From Planctomycetota bacterium (GTDB taxonomy: Bacteria > Planctomycetota > Phycisphaerae > UBA1845): a stretch of 36,793 bases of DNA. The notes below the pieces were generated by a model. It had not been told where the DNA came from and searched no databases. It was given only the letters and a program-made list of their open reading frames with translations. The stretch lies in contig JAJRSR010000129.1 in NCBI GenBank assembly GCA_024278695.1, positions 1 through 36,793 of the forward strand, written 5' to 3'. Positions 1 to 8,414 of the stretch are shown here, in pieces (within the stretch, counting starts at the first letter, position 1; every line of letters starts with the position of its first letter). The position numbers were made by a program, and so were the translations under genes.

Positions 1-2
1 CC

Positions 3-2780
3 GGGTTCGACCGGGCGATCGGTTTTGACATGGGCGGCACCAGCACCGACGTGTGCCGCATCGACAAAGATGGCGATCTCGACTACCAACACGAAACCGT
101 CAAGACCGGCGTGCGAATCATGACACCCATGCTGGCGATCGAAACGGTGGCCGCTGGCGGCGGTAGCGTGTGCGGTTTCGACGGGCAAAAACTCGTCGTC
201 GGACCGCACAGCGCAGGCTCCGATCCGGGCCCAGCCTGCTACGGACGCGGTGGGCCACTGACCGTCACCGATATGAACGTTCACCTCGGGCGCGTCGTGA
301 GCGCGTTTTTCCCCTTCCCGCTCGATCGAAAAGCTACAGACACCAAGCTGCGTTCCCTCGCAGATGAAGTCAACTTGACCACACTATCCCGCCTCTCCCC
401 GACCGATCTCGCGGCTGGCTTTCTCGACATCGCCAACGCGAACATGGCCGCCGCCATCCGGAGCATCTCCGTCGCCAAAGGCTACGACGTGCGCGATTAC
501 GTCCTCACCGCCTTCGGCGGTGCCGGCGCGCAACACGCCTGTGCCATCGCAAGACTCCTAGGCATGACGCAAGTGCTCTGCCACCCCTGCGCCGGCGTAC
601 TCAGCGCGCTTGGGATCACCGTGGCCCACGTCAAGCGTATCGCCGAGCGCAGCGTACAACACCCGCTCAACAACGACTCCCTGTCCTGTGTAGCACCAAT
701 TTTCGATGAGCTAGGCCACGAGCTGACAACCGCACTCATTGGCGACGGCGTATCAAGAAACGCTATCGCAGCGCCGGTGCGATCGGTCGATCTTTGCTAC
801 ACCGGACAGTCCACCCGGCTCCCCGTCCCGCTGCAATCCGCTAGCGTCATGCGTGATGCCTTCGAACGGCAACACAAGCGGCTCTACGGCTACATCCACG
901 CGAATCGCGATATCGAAATTCGTACGATTCGCGTCGAATGCGCCGACACGACCCCCGCGATGCGTGACCATTCAAGCCCATTACCGAGCACCACCAAAAC
1001 CGCGCGAACCACCCCCATGCTCGTCGATGGCTGCATGACCGAGGTGCCGGTGCTTTTGCGATCTGAACTTCTAGCCGGCCAATGCGTCAGCGGACCGGCC
1101 ATCATCGTCGAGCCGACCAGCACCATCGTGATCGACAACGGTTGGGAGGCGACGGTCCGCACTTCCGGCGAGGTGATTCTGCAAGACCAAGAAACCATGC
1201 CGCACCAAGCAGCGGCATCAACCGAAACGGATCCGATTCAACTAGAGTTGTTCAACAATCGTTTCGCCAGCGTGGCCGAACAGATGGGCGTCACGCTTCG
1301 GCGCACGGCACTATCCACCAACGTCAAGGAGCGGCTGGACTATTCGTGCGCCGTGTTTACGGCAAAGGGGGAGCTTGTGGTCAACGCACCGCACATCCCC
1401 GTGCATCTCGGCGGCATGAGCGATTGCGTCAAGTGCCTGCGCGAGGACGTCGAGACGTTTGAGCCTGGTGACGTTTACGTCACGAATGATCCCTACCGCG
1501 GCGGCTCGCACCTCAACGACATCACCGTCATCACACCCGTACATCATGCGTCGGGTGAGCGCGTGCTTTTCTTCGTGGCCAGCCGCGCTCATCACGCGGA
1601 GATCGGTGGAACCAGGCCGGGTTCCATGCCGCCGGACTCGACCAATCTCGCTGAGGAGGGCGTGCTCATCCAAACGTTCCGATGGATGAAACGCGGCACC
1701 GCTCAAACCGACGCCCTGCTTGCGATTCTGACTGCCCCACCTTATCCCTCACGATGCCCCTCCGACAACCTGGCCGACATCACCGCGCAGGTCGCGGCCA
1801 ACCAGACCGGCGTACGTGAGCTTTTGTCTTTGATGGCCCTTTACGGCACGGGTGTCGTCACTGCCTACATGCGCCATATTCAAAACGCCGCAGAGGCAAA
1901 GATGCGTACGACGCTCGGCAAACACCCAGACGGTATGCGTCAGTTTTCAGGCACGCTTGACGACGGTGCCACCATCCGCCTTGGGATCACGGTCAACGGT
2001 AACGCTGCGACGTTCGATTTCACCGGCACGGACCCCGTACTCGCTGGCAACCTCAACGCCAACCGTGCGATCGTGACCAGCGCAGTGCTCTACTGCCTTC
2101 GATGTCTGATCGGTGAGGAGATCCCGCTCAACGCCGGCATGCTCGCGCCCGTTGAGATCATCCTACCGGAGTGCTTTCTCAACCCCACCGCCCGGCAAGA
2201 CGCAGCCGATTGCCCCGCCATCGTCGGCGGCAATGTTGAAACATCGCAGCGCGTGGTCGATACGATCTTCGGCGCGCTGGGCATCGTGGCCGCAAGCCAG
2301 GGCACGATGAACAACCTGCTCATCGGGGATGCCACGTTCGGCTACTACGAGACCATCTGCGGCGGGACCGGCGCGGGACCAAGTTTTCACGGAACCGACG
2401 CCGTGCATTCACACATGACCAACACCCGGCTCACCGATCCGGAAGTGTTGGAGTCGCGCTACCCGGTCCGGTTGGTTCGTTTCGCGATCCGACACGGTTC
2501 CGGCGGAAACGGCGAATTCAAAGGCGGTTGCGGCGTGATTCGCGAGATTGAGTTCCTTCGCCCGCTCGATGTCTCCATCCTCTCGCAGCGAAGAACGACC
2601 AGCCCCTACGGCCTATGCGGCGGCGAACCCGGAGCCTCCGGGAGAAATCTATTGCGGCGGGCCGATAGTGACGATGAAAAGCGACTCGCTCCGGTCGTAC
2701 ACCTCAACGTGTCGTCCGGCGATCGGATCACCATTGAGACGCCCGGCGGCGGCGGATGGGGGCACGTGGCGAACAGCTAG
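3..2780 (+). CDS. 5-oxoprolinase-type HyuA-HyuB fusion (partial, 5' end outside window)
   Basis: The frame is open to the left edge, so the N-terminal part (about 280-300 residues in relatives) is missing. The first visible residues, GFDRAIGFDMGGTSTDV, are the conserved nucleotide-binding segment of hydantoinase A/oxoprolinase proteins. About 390 residues of HyuA-type sequence follow, including GGAGAQHACAIA. A HyuB-type domain then begins near IQLELFNNRFASVAEQMG, with NVKERLDYSCAVF, HIPVHLGGM and a glycine-rich end, TPGGGGWG. A one-chain HyuA-HyuB protein of this size is the layout of ATP-dependent 5-oxoprolinase (OPLAH), which opens 5-oxoproline to glutamate; N-methylhydantoinases and acetone carboxylase subunits are relatives. 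The two genes just downstream are the split halves of D-glutamate cyclase, which makes 5-oxoproline. That favours 5-oxoprolinase over hydantoinase, but the stereospecificity (L or D) cannot be read from sequence. Confidence 0.88.
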   Translation, partial: GFDRAIGFDMGGTSTDVCRIDKDGDLDYQHETVKTGVRIMTPMLAIETVAAGGGSVCGFDGQKLVVGPHSAGSDPGPACYGRGGPLTVTDMNVHLGRVVSAFFPFPLDRKATDTKLRSLADEVNLTTLSRLSPTDLAAGFLDIANANMAAAIRSISVAKGYDVRDYVLTAFGGAGAQHACAIARLLGMTQVLCHPCAGVLSALGITVAHVKRIAERSVQHPLNNDSLSCVAPIFDELGHELTTALIGDGVSRNAIAAPVRSVDLCYTGQSTRLPVPLQSASVMRDAFERQHKRLYGYIHANRDIEIRTIRVECADTTPAMRDHSSPLPSTTKTARTTPMLVDGCMTEVPVLLRSELLAGQCVSGPAIIVEPTSTIVIDNGWEATVRTSGEVILQDQETMPHQAAASTETDPIQLELFNNRFASVAEQMGVTLRRTALSTNVKERLDYSCAVFTAKGELVVNAPHIPVHLGGMSDCVKCLREDVETFEPGDVYVTNDPYRGGSHLNDITVITPVHHASGERVLFFVASRAHHAEIGGTRPGSMPPDSTNLAEEGVLIQTFRWMKRGTAQTDALLAILTAPPYPSRCPSDNLADITAQVAANQTGVRELLSLMALYGTGVVTAYMRHIQNAAEAKMRTTLGKHPDGMRQFSGTLDDGATIRLGITVNGNAATFDFTGTDPVLAGNLNANRAIVTSAVLYCLRCLIGEEIPLNAGMLAPVEIILPECFLNPTARQDAADCPAIVGGNVETSQRVVDTIFGALGIVAASQGTMNNLLIGDATFGYYETICGGTGAGPSFHGTDAVHSHMTNTRLTDPEVLESRYPVRLVRFAIRHGSGGNGEFKGGCGVIREIEFLRPLDVSILSQRRTTSPYGLCGGEPGASGRNLLRRADSDDEKRLAPVVHLNVSSGDRITIETPGGGGWGHVANS

Positions 2781-2798
2781 ACCGAAAGGCCAACAGGC

Positions 2799-2834
2799 AT
2801 GCATCACGAGCATCGCAGGATGAACACCACATGA
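2799..2834 (+). other. possible 11-codon leader ORF overlapping the next start
   Basis: An ATG at 2799 opens a short frame reading MHHEHRRMNTT. Its TGA overlaps the ATG of the following gene as ATGA (2831-2834). It is preceded by a purine-rich AAAGG. It lies in the 50-base gap after the oxoprolinase stop and could couple translation to the next gene. It is equally likely to be a chance frame; the histidine/arginine-rich peptide matches nothing I know. Confidence 0.15.
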
Positions 2835-4621
2835 GCGCCCGGATTACCTCCATCGAAAACCTCATCACAAGAGACCCGGGTGGCCGCCACATCTTTGAGC
2901 TGATGCTCACGGATCAATTGCGGCTTGCTGCACTTTCGCTGCGCCTCGCGCGTCGCGTCGGCATCGTCAGCGGTTTCTATGTGCCCGAGGCTTCTGCCGC
3001 AGAGACCGATGGACCGCCGGGAGCCAAGGCACTGGGCAACGCGCTGCAATCGCTAGGCGTGGCCGTGGACTACATCACCGATTCGTGGTGCGCTCCAGCA
3101 TTTCGTGCGATCGGTATGGAGCCGCTAATCGAGCCGGACAACTACATCACCACAACCAACCCGAGCCACCTTGTTTCGATCGAGCGGCTTGGCCGGGCCA
3201 TCGACGGGCGCTACCACAACATGCGCGGGACCGACGTCACCGAGACCACAGCACCGCTCGACGGCCTATTCCTGGAAGCGCGCCGGGCCGGGCTCACAAC
3301 AATCGGTATCGGAGACGGCGGCAACGAGATCGGCATGGGACGGGTCTTCGCGGCCACCTGCGCGAACGTGTCGCACGGCAAGCAGATCGCGTCACTCGTT
3401 TCAACGGACTTCTGCATCGCCTCGGGCGTATCGAACTGGGGGGCGTATGGGCTGGCCGGCGCGCTCTCTGTCCTTGCCGGTCGAGACCTGCTCCCAAGCC
3501 CGGACGAGGCAGCAGACGTGGTACGCGCGGTCGTTCGTGATGGCGGCGCGGTAGACGGCGTGACGCTGCGCCGCGAGGCCACCGTCGATGGGATCGCACT
3601 ATCGGAAAGCATCGCCACGTTGGAAAGCATTCGAGCGCAGATCGCCCCACCACCGCTGGCAGACAAGTCCCCACAATGTGTCGGCATTTTGGGATACGGC
3701 GAAACTGGTCGCGCGGCCGCACGCCTGCTCGCACAGCGCGGTCACAAGGTGCGCGTCTCGGATAGCGGCAGCGTCGCGATTGAGGCAGGGCTCGTGTTCG
3801 AGGGCGTCGAAACCGGCAAGCACACGATCGAATTCCTGAAAAGTTGCGATGTCGTCGTGGCCAGCCCCGGCGTACGCCCGGACCACGCGATCCGCGACGC
3901 GCTACACCAACAAGCCGTGCCGGTCATGAGCGAACTGGAGATGGCCTATCAACTCTGTAACCGTGACATCATCGCCGTCACCGGCAGTGTCGGTAAGCGT
4001 GCCACCATCGAGCAGATACAACGGCTCTTCACCACGGCCAACCGCAAGCTGCCCATCGGCGGCAACCGGGGCTTACCGCTCTCGGCCTTGCTATTGGAGG
4101 GTGTCAGTGACGAGCCGCTGGCGCTTGCGGTATCCAGTTTTCAGTTGGAAACGATTGTGGGCTTTCGACCAAGGGTGGCCGTGATTCTCAATCTCGACGA
4201 CGCGCACCTCGATCGGCACGAAACGATCGCGGAGTATGTCCGGATCAAGAGCCGTGTCTTTATGAACCAGGGATACGCACCGAGCACCGTTCAGATGTCA
4301 AAACCCACCCCCAGCGGGGCCGACCTCCTGGTGCTACCGTTTGACGATGAGCGTCTGCGGGCGTTGTCGCGCAAACATCACGGGCAAACCCTCTTCGTCT
4401 CATCGCGGCAATCGATCGATCGAGGCGCGTGGGTTGATGGAGACACCATCGCGCTCAACATCGACGGCGATCTCGAACGAATCAACGTCGACCCACAGGA
4501 TTTGGGCAGCGACGCCGTGAATCTCCTTTCGGCCGTGATCGTGGCGCGGGCTTACGGAATCAGCAGCGAAGCGATTGCGGCATGCCTACGTGAAGAAACT
4601 TCAGCGAAGGTCATACGGTGA
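2831..4621 (+). CDS. DUF4392 D-glutamate-cyclase-like domain fused to truncated MurD-like domain
   Basis: This is a 596-residue protein with two fused parts. Residues 1-270 match the DUF4392/C-terminal half of D-glutamate cyclase, with DGPPGAKALG (60-69), TTNPSHLVSIERLGR and the hallmark GIGDGGNEIGMG (159-170). Residues 281-590 resemble MurD, the UDP-MurNAc-L-Ala:D-Glu ligase: glycine-rich GILGYGETGRAAARLL, VVVASPGVRP, a P-loop position reading TGSVGKRAT (MurD: TGSNGKST), GGNRGLPL, SSFQLET, NLDDAHLDRH and YVRIKSRVF. The protein stops where the MurD C-terminal, D-glutamate-binding domain would begin. The catalytic Glu that precedes SSFQLE in MurD is Ala here (433), while His459 and Lys473 are kept. 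I infer a pseudo-ligase or binding module. The ATG at 2831 was chosen because the recognisable domain starts just after it; AGGA lies about 10 bases upstream. The gene overlaps the next one by GTGA. Confidence 0.82.
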   Translation: MSARITSIENLITRDPGGRHIFELMLTDQLRLAALSLRLARRVGIVSGFYVPEASAAETDGPPGAKALGNALQSLGVAVDYITDSWCAPAFRAIGMEPLIEPDNYITTTNPSHLVSIERLGRAIDGRYHNMRGTDVTETTAPLDGLFLEARRAGLTTIGIGDGGNEIGMGRVFAATCANVSHGKQIASLVSTDFCIASGVSNWGAYGLAGALSVLAGRDLLPSPDEAADVVRAVVRDGGAVDGVTLRREATVDGIALSESIATLESIRAQIAPPPLADKSPQCVGILGYGETGRAAARLLAQRGHKVRVSDSGSVAIEAGLVFEGVETGKHTIEFLKSCDVVVASPGVRPDHAIRDALHQQAVPVMSELEMAYQLCNRDIIAVTGSVGKRATIEQIQRLFTTANRKLPIGGNRGLPLSALLLEGVSDEPLALAVSSFQLETIVGFRPRVAVILNLDDAHLDRHETIAEYVRIKSRVFMNQGYAPSTVQMSKPTPSGADLLVLPFDDERLRALSRKHHGQTLFVSSRQSIDRGAWVDGDTIALNIDGDLERINVDPQDLGSDAVNLLSAVIVARAYGISSEAIAACLREETSAKVIR

Positions 4622-5442
4622 CGCCGCACGAATTGGCTAGCGCTTCCCCTCAGCAAGTTCGCACGGCATGTCGAACCGGCACGTTCGATGGCCCCACGGC
4701 CGGGCTCGCCCCGGGATTCGCGCAAGCCAACCTCGTCGTGCTACCCGCGGACTTGGCCGACGACTTCCGGCAATTCTGTGCCAACAACCCAAAGCCTTGC
4801 CCGGTCTTGGAAATCACGAAACCCGGCAGCCCCGAACCAGTACGATTCGCCCCTGGTGCCGACCTTCGCACCGACCTACCACGTTATCGCATGTTTGAGC
4901 ATGGGGTGTGCGTCGCCCGAACCACCTCCGTCGAAGACCATTGGCCGATCGGTGCAGACCTTGTGGCCTTCCTGCTCGGATGCTCGTTCACTTTCGAACG
5001 TGCCCTGATCGACGCGGGTGTACCCGTGCGTCACATCGAAGAAAACCGCAATGTCCCGATGTACCGCACCAACATCGAATGCGAACCATCGGAGGTTTTC
5101 TCCGGCCCACTTGTCGTTTCCATGCGTCCCATGACGAGGGAGCACGCTAAGAGCGCCACGACAATCACGGCCCGATTCGCCCGCGTCCACGGCGCACCGG
5201 TACACGTCGGACGCCCCGGAGAACAGCACAGCCGCGATTTGGGCATCCCCGACCTGTCCGCACCGGACTACGGAGACGCCGTCACGATCCATCCCGATGA
5301 GGTGCCGGTCTTTTGGGCGTGTGGCGTCACGCCGATGGAGGCAATCGCCCGCGCGCAACCGGCTTTCGCGATCACCCATGAACCCGGACACATGTTCATC
5401 ACAGACGTTCGAGATTCCAAACTGCGTGATCCTGGTGCATAA
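4618..5442 (+). CDS. DUF1445 / YcsI family protein (putative D-glutamate cyclase N-terminal half or hydro-lyase)
   Basis: This 274-residue protein has the normal length of the YcsI/DUF1445 family. Visible family motifs are TAGLAPGFAQANLVVLP near residue 28, FLLGCSFTFE, EENRNVPMYRTNIEC, FSGPLVVSMRPM and a C-terminal ITHEPGHMFITD. The start is GTG at 4618, overlapping the upstream stop as GTGA, which indicates translational coupling. In vertebrate DGLUCY, DUF1445 and DUF4392 sit in one polypeptide that cyclises D-glutamate to 5-oxo-D-proline. Here they are adjacent coupled genes behind a 5-oxoprolinase. Bacterial family members are often labelled putative hydro-lyases without direct proof, so the D-glutamate role rests on neighbourhood and the DGLUCY homology. 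Confidence 0.85.
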   Translation: MTPHELASASPQQVRTACRTGTFDGPTAGLAPGFAQANLVVLPADLADDFRQFCANNPKPCPVLEITKPGSPEPVRFAPGADLRTDLPRYRMFEHGVCVARTTSVEDHWPIGADLVAFLLGCSFTFERALIDAGVPVRHIEENRNVPMYRTNIECEPSEVFSGPLVVSMRPMTREHAKSATTITARFARVHGAPVHVGRPGEQHSRDLGIPDLSAPDYGDAVTIHPDEVPVFWACGVTPMEAIARAQPAFAITHEPGHMFITDVRDSKLRDPGA

Positions 5443-5462
5443 GACCATCACCAGCGCAACGA

Positions 5463-6317
5463 CTACGGCGTAGGGGATTTCGGCGGCGCCGGTTTTGATG
5501 ACGGCTGTTGCGGCGACGTGTTGTACGCAACGGTAACGATCGCCTGCGCATCCCCGATAAGCATTCCGATGGCGGCCGGCCTATCGTACTCCGACAGCGG
5601 AGCGCGAATATGGAAGTCCGAAACCGGCATGACCAGCTCCACCGATCGGAGCAGGGGCAACTTCGACGTCGAAATCTGTTTCGCAAGCGCCTTGGGCACC
5701 GTAACCCGAACTGCGGCCGCCTCGCTGGCGACCAGCCGTTCCAACGCAGCGGGCTCAAACCGGTCCCGCAACATCCAAATTCGGTCGCCGATCTCGTCGA
5801 TCGCCTCGTGGTGGCGTTGGATGATATCTCTCTTGATCTCGGTGCCGTCGGTCAGCTTTTTCATCCCTTTTTGGTGGCGAGCATGCATCGCGCGAATCGC
5901 TGCCTTCAGTTCGTCGATCTGTTTCTTTTCGTCGCGCGTATAGAAGTTTTCTGAGTTTCCACGACGAACGGCCGTGGTTCCGCGAAGAACCAACGCCCCA
6001 GAGGGTTGCACTTTGGCGCTATTGACCAGCAGGAAAAATGTGACCGGACGGTCGAAGCCTCGCGCGCGACGCACAGCGGCGCGAAGCCCATCGTAATCGT
6101 CAAGCCTTTTTCCCGAGAGCTTCCCATACCACTTTTCAAGATCACCAAGCGCTACGCCGGAAGCATTCTGCCATACCGCAGGATTGGCATCTTTCGCGCG
6201 GATCACGGCGTCAGCCGTCGCAACGGCAAGCCGAAGCTCGCGGTGCTTCACAGGCGGGGGTGCCAGTGGCACGATCGCAGCCATGGCCACGGTTACTGCT
6301 AATGCGGTACTCATCAT
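5463..6317 (-). CDS. secreted hypothetical protein
   Basis: This 284-residue protein belongs to no family I recognise. The N-terminus (MMSTALAVTVAMAAIVPLAP) looks like a signal peptide, although it has no basic residue before the hydrophobic stretch. Residues 30-130 appear globular. Residues around 128-180 (DEKKQIDELKAAIRAMHARH onward) are charged and probably helical or coiled-coil. The C-terminus is a short Pro/Ser-rich tail (SSKPAPPKSPTP). It ends tail-to-tail 20 bases from the DUF1445 gene and lies 197 bases downstream of the cystathionine-type enzyme on the same strand. GTGAGG lies 8 bases before the ATG. The 6318-6514 gap shows a run of eight C (6407-6414) and nothing else I can name. 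Confidence 0.6.
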   Translation of the reverse strand: MMSTALAVTVAMAAIVPLAPPPVKHRELRLAVATADAVIRAKDANPAVWQNASGVALGDLEKWYGKLSGKRLDDYDGLRAAVRRARGFDRPVTFFLLVNSAKVQPSGALVLRGTTAVRRGNSENFYTRDEKKQIDELKAAIRAMHARHQKGMKKLTDGTEIKRDIIQRHHEAIDEIGDRIWMLRDRFEPAALERLVASEAAAVRVTVPKALAKQISTSKLPLLRSVELVMPVSDFHIRAPLSEYDRPAAIGMLIGDAQAIVTVAYNTSPQQPSSKPAPPKSPTP

Positions 6318-6514
6318 CGAAGCATCCTCACAACCTCCGGGAACCCATTCCTATTGCGACCTCTGGCGGTATCTCTTTGTACCGAAACGCGACGTCCGAG
6401 GTCAATCCCCCCCCGTGGCTCCCTCGCCCCACCACCACTCAAGCCAGCCAACCGCAACCAGTTGCGCAGCGGTGACAGCCCGCAGCATCAACAACCAGAC
6501 CGAAAGCTTGGCGG

Positions 6515-7678
6515 CTACGCCTTCGCCAACGCCTGATCCATGTCCTGGACCAAATCGTCAATAGCCTCCACCCCAACCGACAACCGGACCAGCCCATCGG
6601 TCACCCCGCGGGCCTCACGGATTTCCTTGGGAATCGACGCGTGGGTCATGATGGCCGGGTGACAGCAGAGCGATTCCACCCCACCGAGCGACTCGGCCAA
6701 CGAGAACACCTGCAAACTCTCGCAAAAACGAATCGCCCGACTGTCATCCTTGAAAAGGATCGTCACCATGCCGCCACCAGCGCACATCTGTCGCTTGGCG
6801 ATCTCAAAATCAGGGTGGTCCTCGAAAAAAGGATAGACGATGCGCTCGAGTTTGCTGTGCCCCTTGAGGTGTGTCGCTAGCTGTGTGGCGTTGGCGCAGT
6901 GCCGCTCCATACGAAGCGACAGCGTCTTGATCCCGCGATGCTGAAGATAACAGTCGAACGAGCCTGGAACGCCACCGATAGCGTTTTGCATAAACGCCAC
7001 ACGTTCCATGAGTGCTTCATCCTTGACAACCACGGCACCGCCGATCACGTCGGAGTGCCCCCCGATATACTTGGTCGTGCTATGAACCACATAGTCAGCA
7101 CCAAGCGTCAACGGAACTTGAAGTGCGGGCGTAGCGAATGTGTTGTCCACCACCAGCTTGGCACCCACGCCATGCGCCACCTTCGCCAGCGCAGTGATAT
7201 CCAGGCACCGAAGCAAGGGATTCGTCGGTGTTTCGATCCATACGAGCTTGGTCTTGTCGTCGATCAGGTTTTCAAACTCTGCCACAGTCACGTCGTCAGC
7301 GAACACCGAAACGATGCCATACGCCTCAAACACCTGCTTCATCATCCGAAACGTGCCACCGTAGACGTCGGCATAAGCCACCACCTTGTCGCCCGGGGCA
7401 AGCGTGTGCAGAATCGAAGCCGTTGCGGCAGAGCCAGATGCGAAGGACGCACCAGCCGCCCCTTGCTCCAGGGATGCCAGGCACGCCTCGAGGCGGATCC
7501 GCGTCGGGTTTCCTGATCGTGAGTACTCGAAGCCCTGATGCTGCCCGGGCGAGGATTGCGTATAGGTGCTGGTCAGATGCAGCGGCGGCACGGTGGCCCC
7601 GGTCTCGGCATCGGGCTCCTGTCCAACGTGGATCGCCCGAGTCGCAAAGCCTCGGGCGGCGTAGTCTGTTTCTTTCAT
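6515..7678 (-). CDS. metB: cystathionine gamma-synthase / gamma-lyase family PLP enzyme
   Basis: This 387-residue protein has the full length of Cys/Met-metabolism PLP enzymes (fold type I). It shows FEYSRSGNPTR (50-60), the phosphate-binding SFASGSAA (78-85), WIETPTNPLL, the cofactor-contacting VVDNTFATP (177-184), and the PLP Schiff-base lysine in HSTTKYIGGHSD (K203). The C-terminal region has SLAESLGGVESL and LVRLSVGVE. These enzymes make or cleave cystathionine or release methanethiol from methionine. Gamma-synthase, gamma-lyase and O-acylhomoserine sulfhydrylase cannot be separated with confidence by eye, so the symbol is provisional. AAAGGTG stands just before the ATG. A TATGAT element preceded by TGC on the minus strand (7790-7795) is a possible extended -10, giving a leader of about 105 bases with a GATGGGC/GCCCATC hairpin (7747-7770). 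Confidence 0.9.
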   Translation of the reverse strand: MKETDYAARGFATRAIHVGQEPDAETGATVPPLHLTSTYTQSSPGQHQGFEYSRSGNPTRIRLEACLASLEQGAAGASFASGSAATASILHTLAPGDKVVAYADVYGGTFRMMKQVFEAYGIVSVFADDVTVAEFENLIDDKTKLVWIETPTNPLLRCLDITALAKVAHGVGAKLVVDNTFATPALQVPLTLGADYVVHSTTKYIGGHSDVIGGAVVVKDEALMERVAFMQNAIGGVPGSFDCYLQHRGIKTLSLRMERHCANATQLATHLKGHSKLERIVYPFFEDHPDFEIAKRQMCAGGGMVTILFKDDSRAIRFCESLQVFSLAESLGGVESLCCHPAIMTHASIPKEIREARGVTDGLVRLSVGVEAIDDLVQDMDQALAKA

Positions 7679-7977
7679 AGTTCACCTTTCCTGCAGCGGA
7701 TGTCATACGACGACCGCCTTTTTTCTGCTTAGCGCGGTCCCGTTCCGATGGGCAACGGTCCGAGCCCATCCGGATCGTCACCGCCGTGTATCATAGCAGC
7801 ACTGCCGAGGGATACACCACCTCGCCGCGACGTCATTCGGTTATCGGACAGGCGATACCCGACCAAGCCAACGACACACGAGCATCGGCCGAAATTTCGA
7901 ACACGGGAGACGGCTCGGTCCGGAAATTGGGCGACTCCAGCACACGCGAAAAAGTTCACAAAATCAGCGTTATTTTG

Positions 7978-8130
7978 GGACCCGGTCTATTGTAATGGAT
8001 TGCCGATGTGCGTAGAGTAAAGGCCTTTGGTTCGCGATCGCAGCGCGACGAACCGGATCCCACGAGGATGGCCTGTACGGAGCCTCGTGCCGAAGGACGT
8101 GGGGAGCTTGCCCCACCCAAGATCGGGTCC
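7978..8130. ncRNA. candidate structured RNA closed by an 11-bp stem
   Basis: GGACCCGGTCT (7978-7988) pairs with AGATCGGGTCC (8120-8130) over 11 pairs with one G-U wobble. Inside lie, in order, the palindrome AAAGGCCTTT (8019-8028), GGTTCG/CGAACC (8029-8034 with 8049-8054), CACGAGG/CCTCGTG (8061-8067 with 8083-8089), and GTGGGG-AGCTTG-CCCCAC (8099-8116). Such a multi-branch arrangement suggests a small RNA or leader element. The strand is undecided because perfect stems work on both. It matches no family I know, and no U-run terminator follows. The call rests only on pairing seen by eye. Confidence 0.3.
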
Positions 8131-8398
8131 ACAGAGGACTCGCATGGTGGCTGGTAAGCATAGCACTGGCGGCTGTTTGGAAACCGAGCAATAACGTGTT
8201 TGCGATCTGCGGTACCATGCCCTTGTCCCTTTGGGACGCCTCCGAGCGCCCGGCCGAATCACGGCGCGCCCCGCTCCTGTTTTTCCCTAACAACACGACA
8301 AACGCCCGCGCTTCAATGCGGCACCATCAGGCTGCATATAAATCGCGGTGGCGTTCGCCGGTAACGTTGTTCGATTGTATGTTTGAACCAAGTCAACC

Positions 8399-8414
8399 GA
8401 ACCGCGACCGGTTC
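8399..8414. other. stem-loop upstream of korA
   Basis: GAACCG-CGAC-CGGTTC is a perfect 6-bp stem with a 4-base loop. It overlaps a longer inverted repeat TTGAACC (8383-8389)/GGTTCAA (8410-8416), so two alternative folds are possible. It sits about 10-25 bases upstream of the weak korA promoter candidate and could be an operator. Confidence 0.3.

Noticed and set aside
7680-7800. SAM riboswitch upstream of the metB-like gene
   Set aside because: Only one simple hairpin (7747-7770) is visible; none of the S-box conserved core segments could be found.
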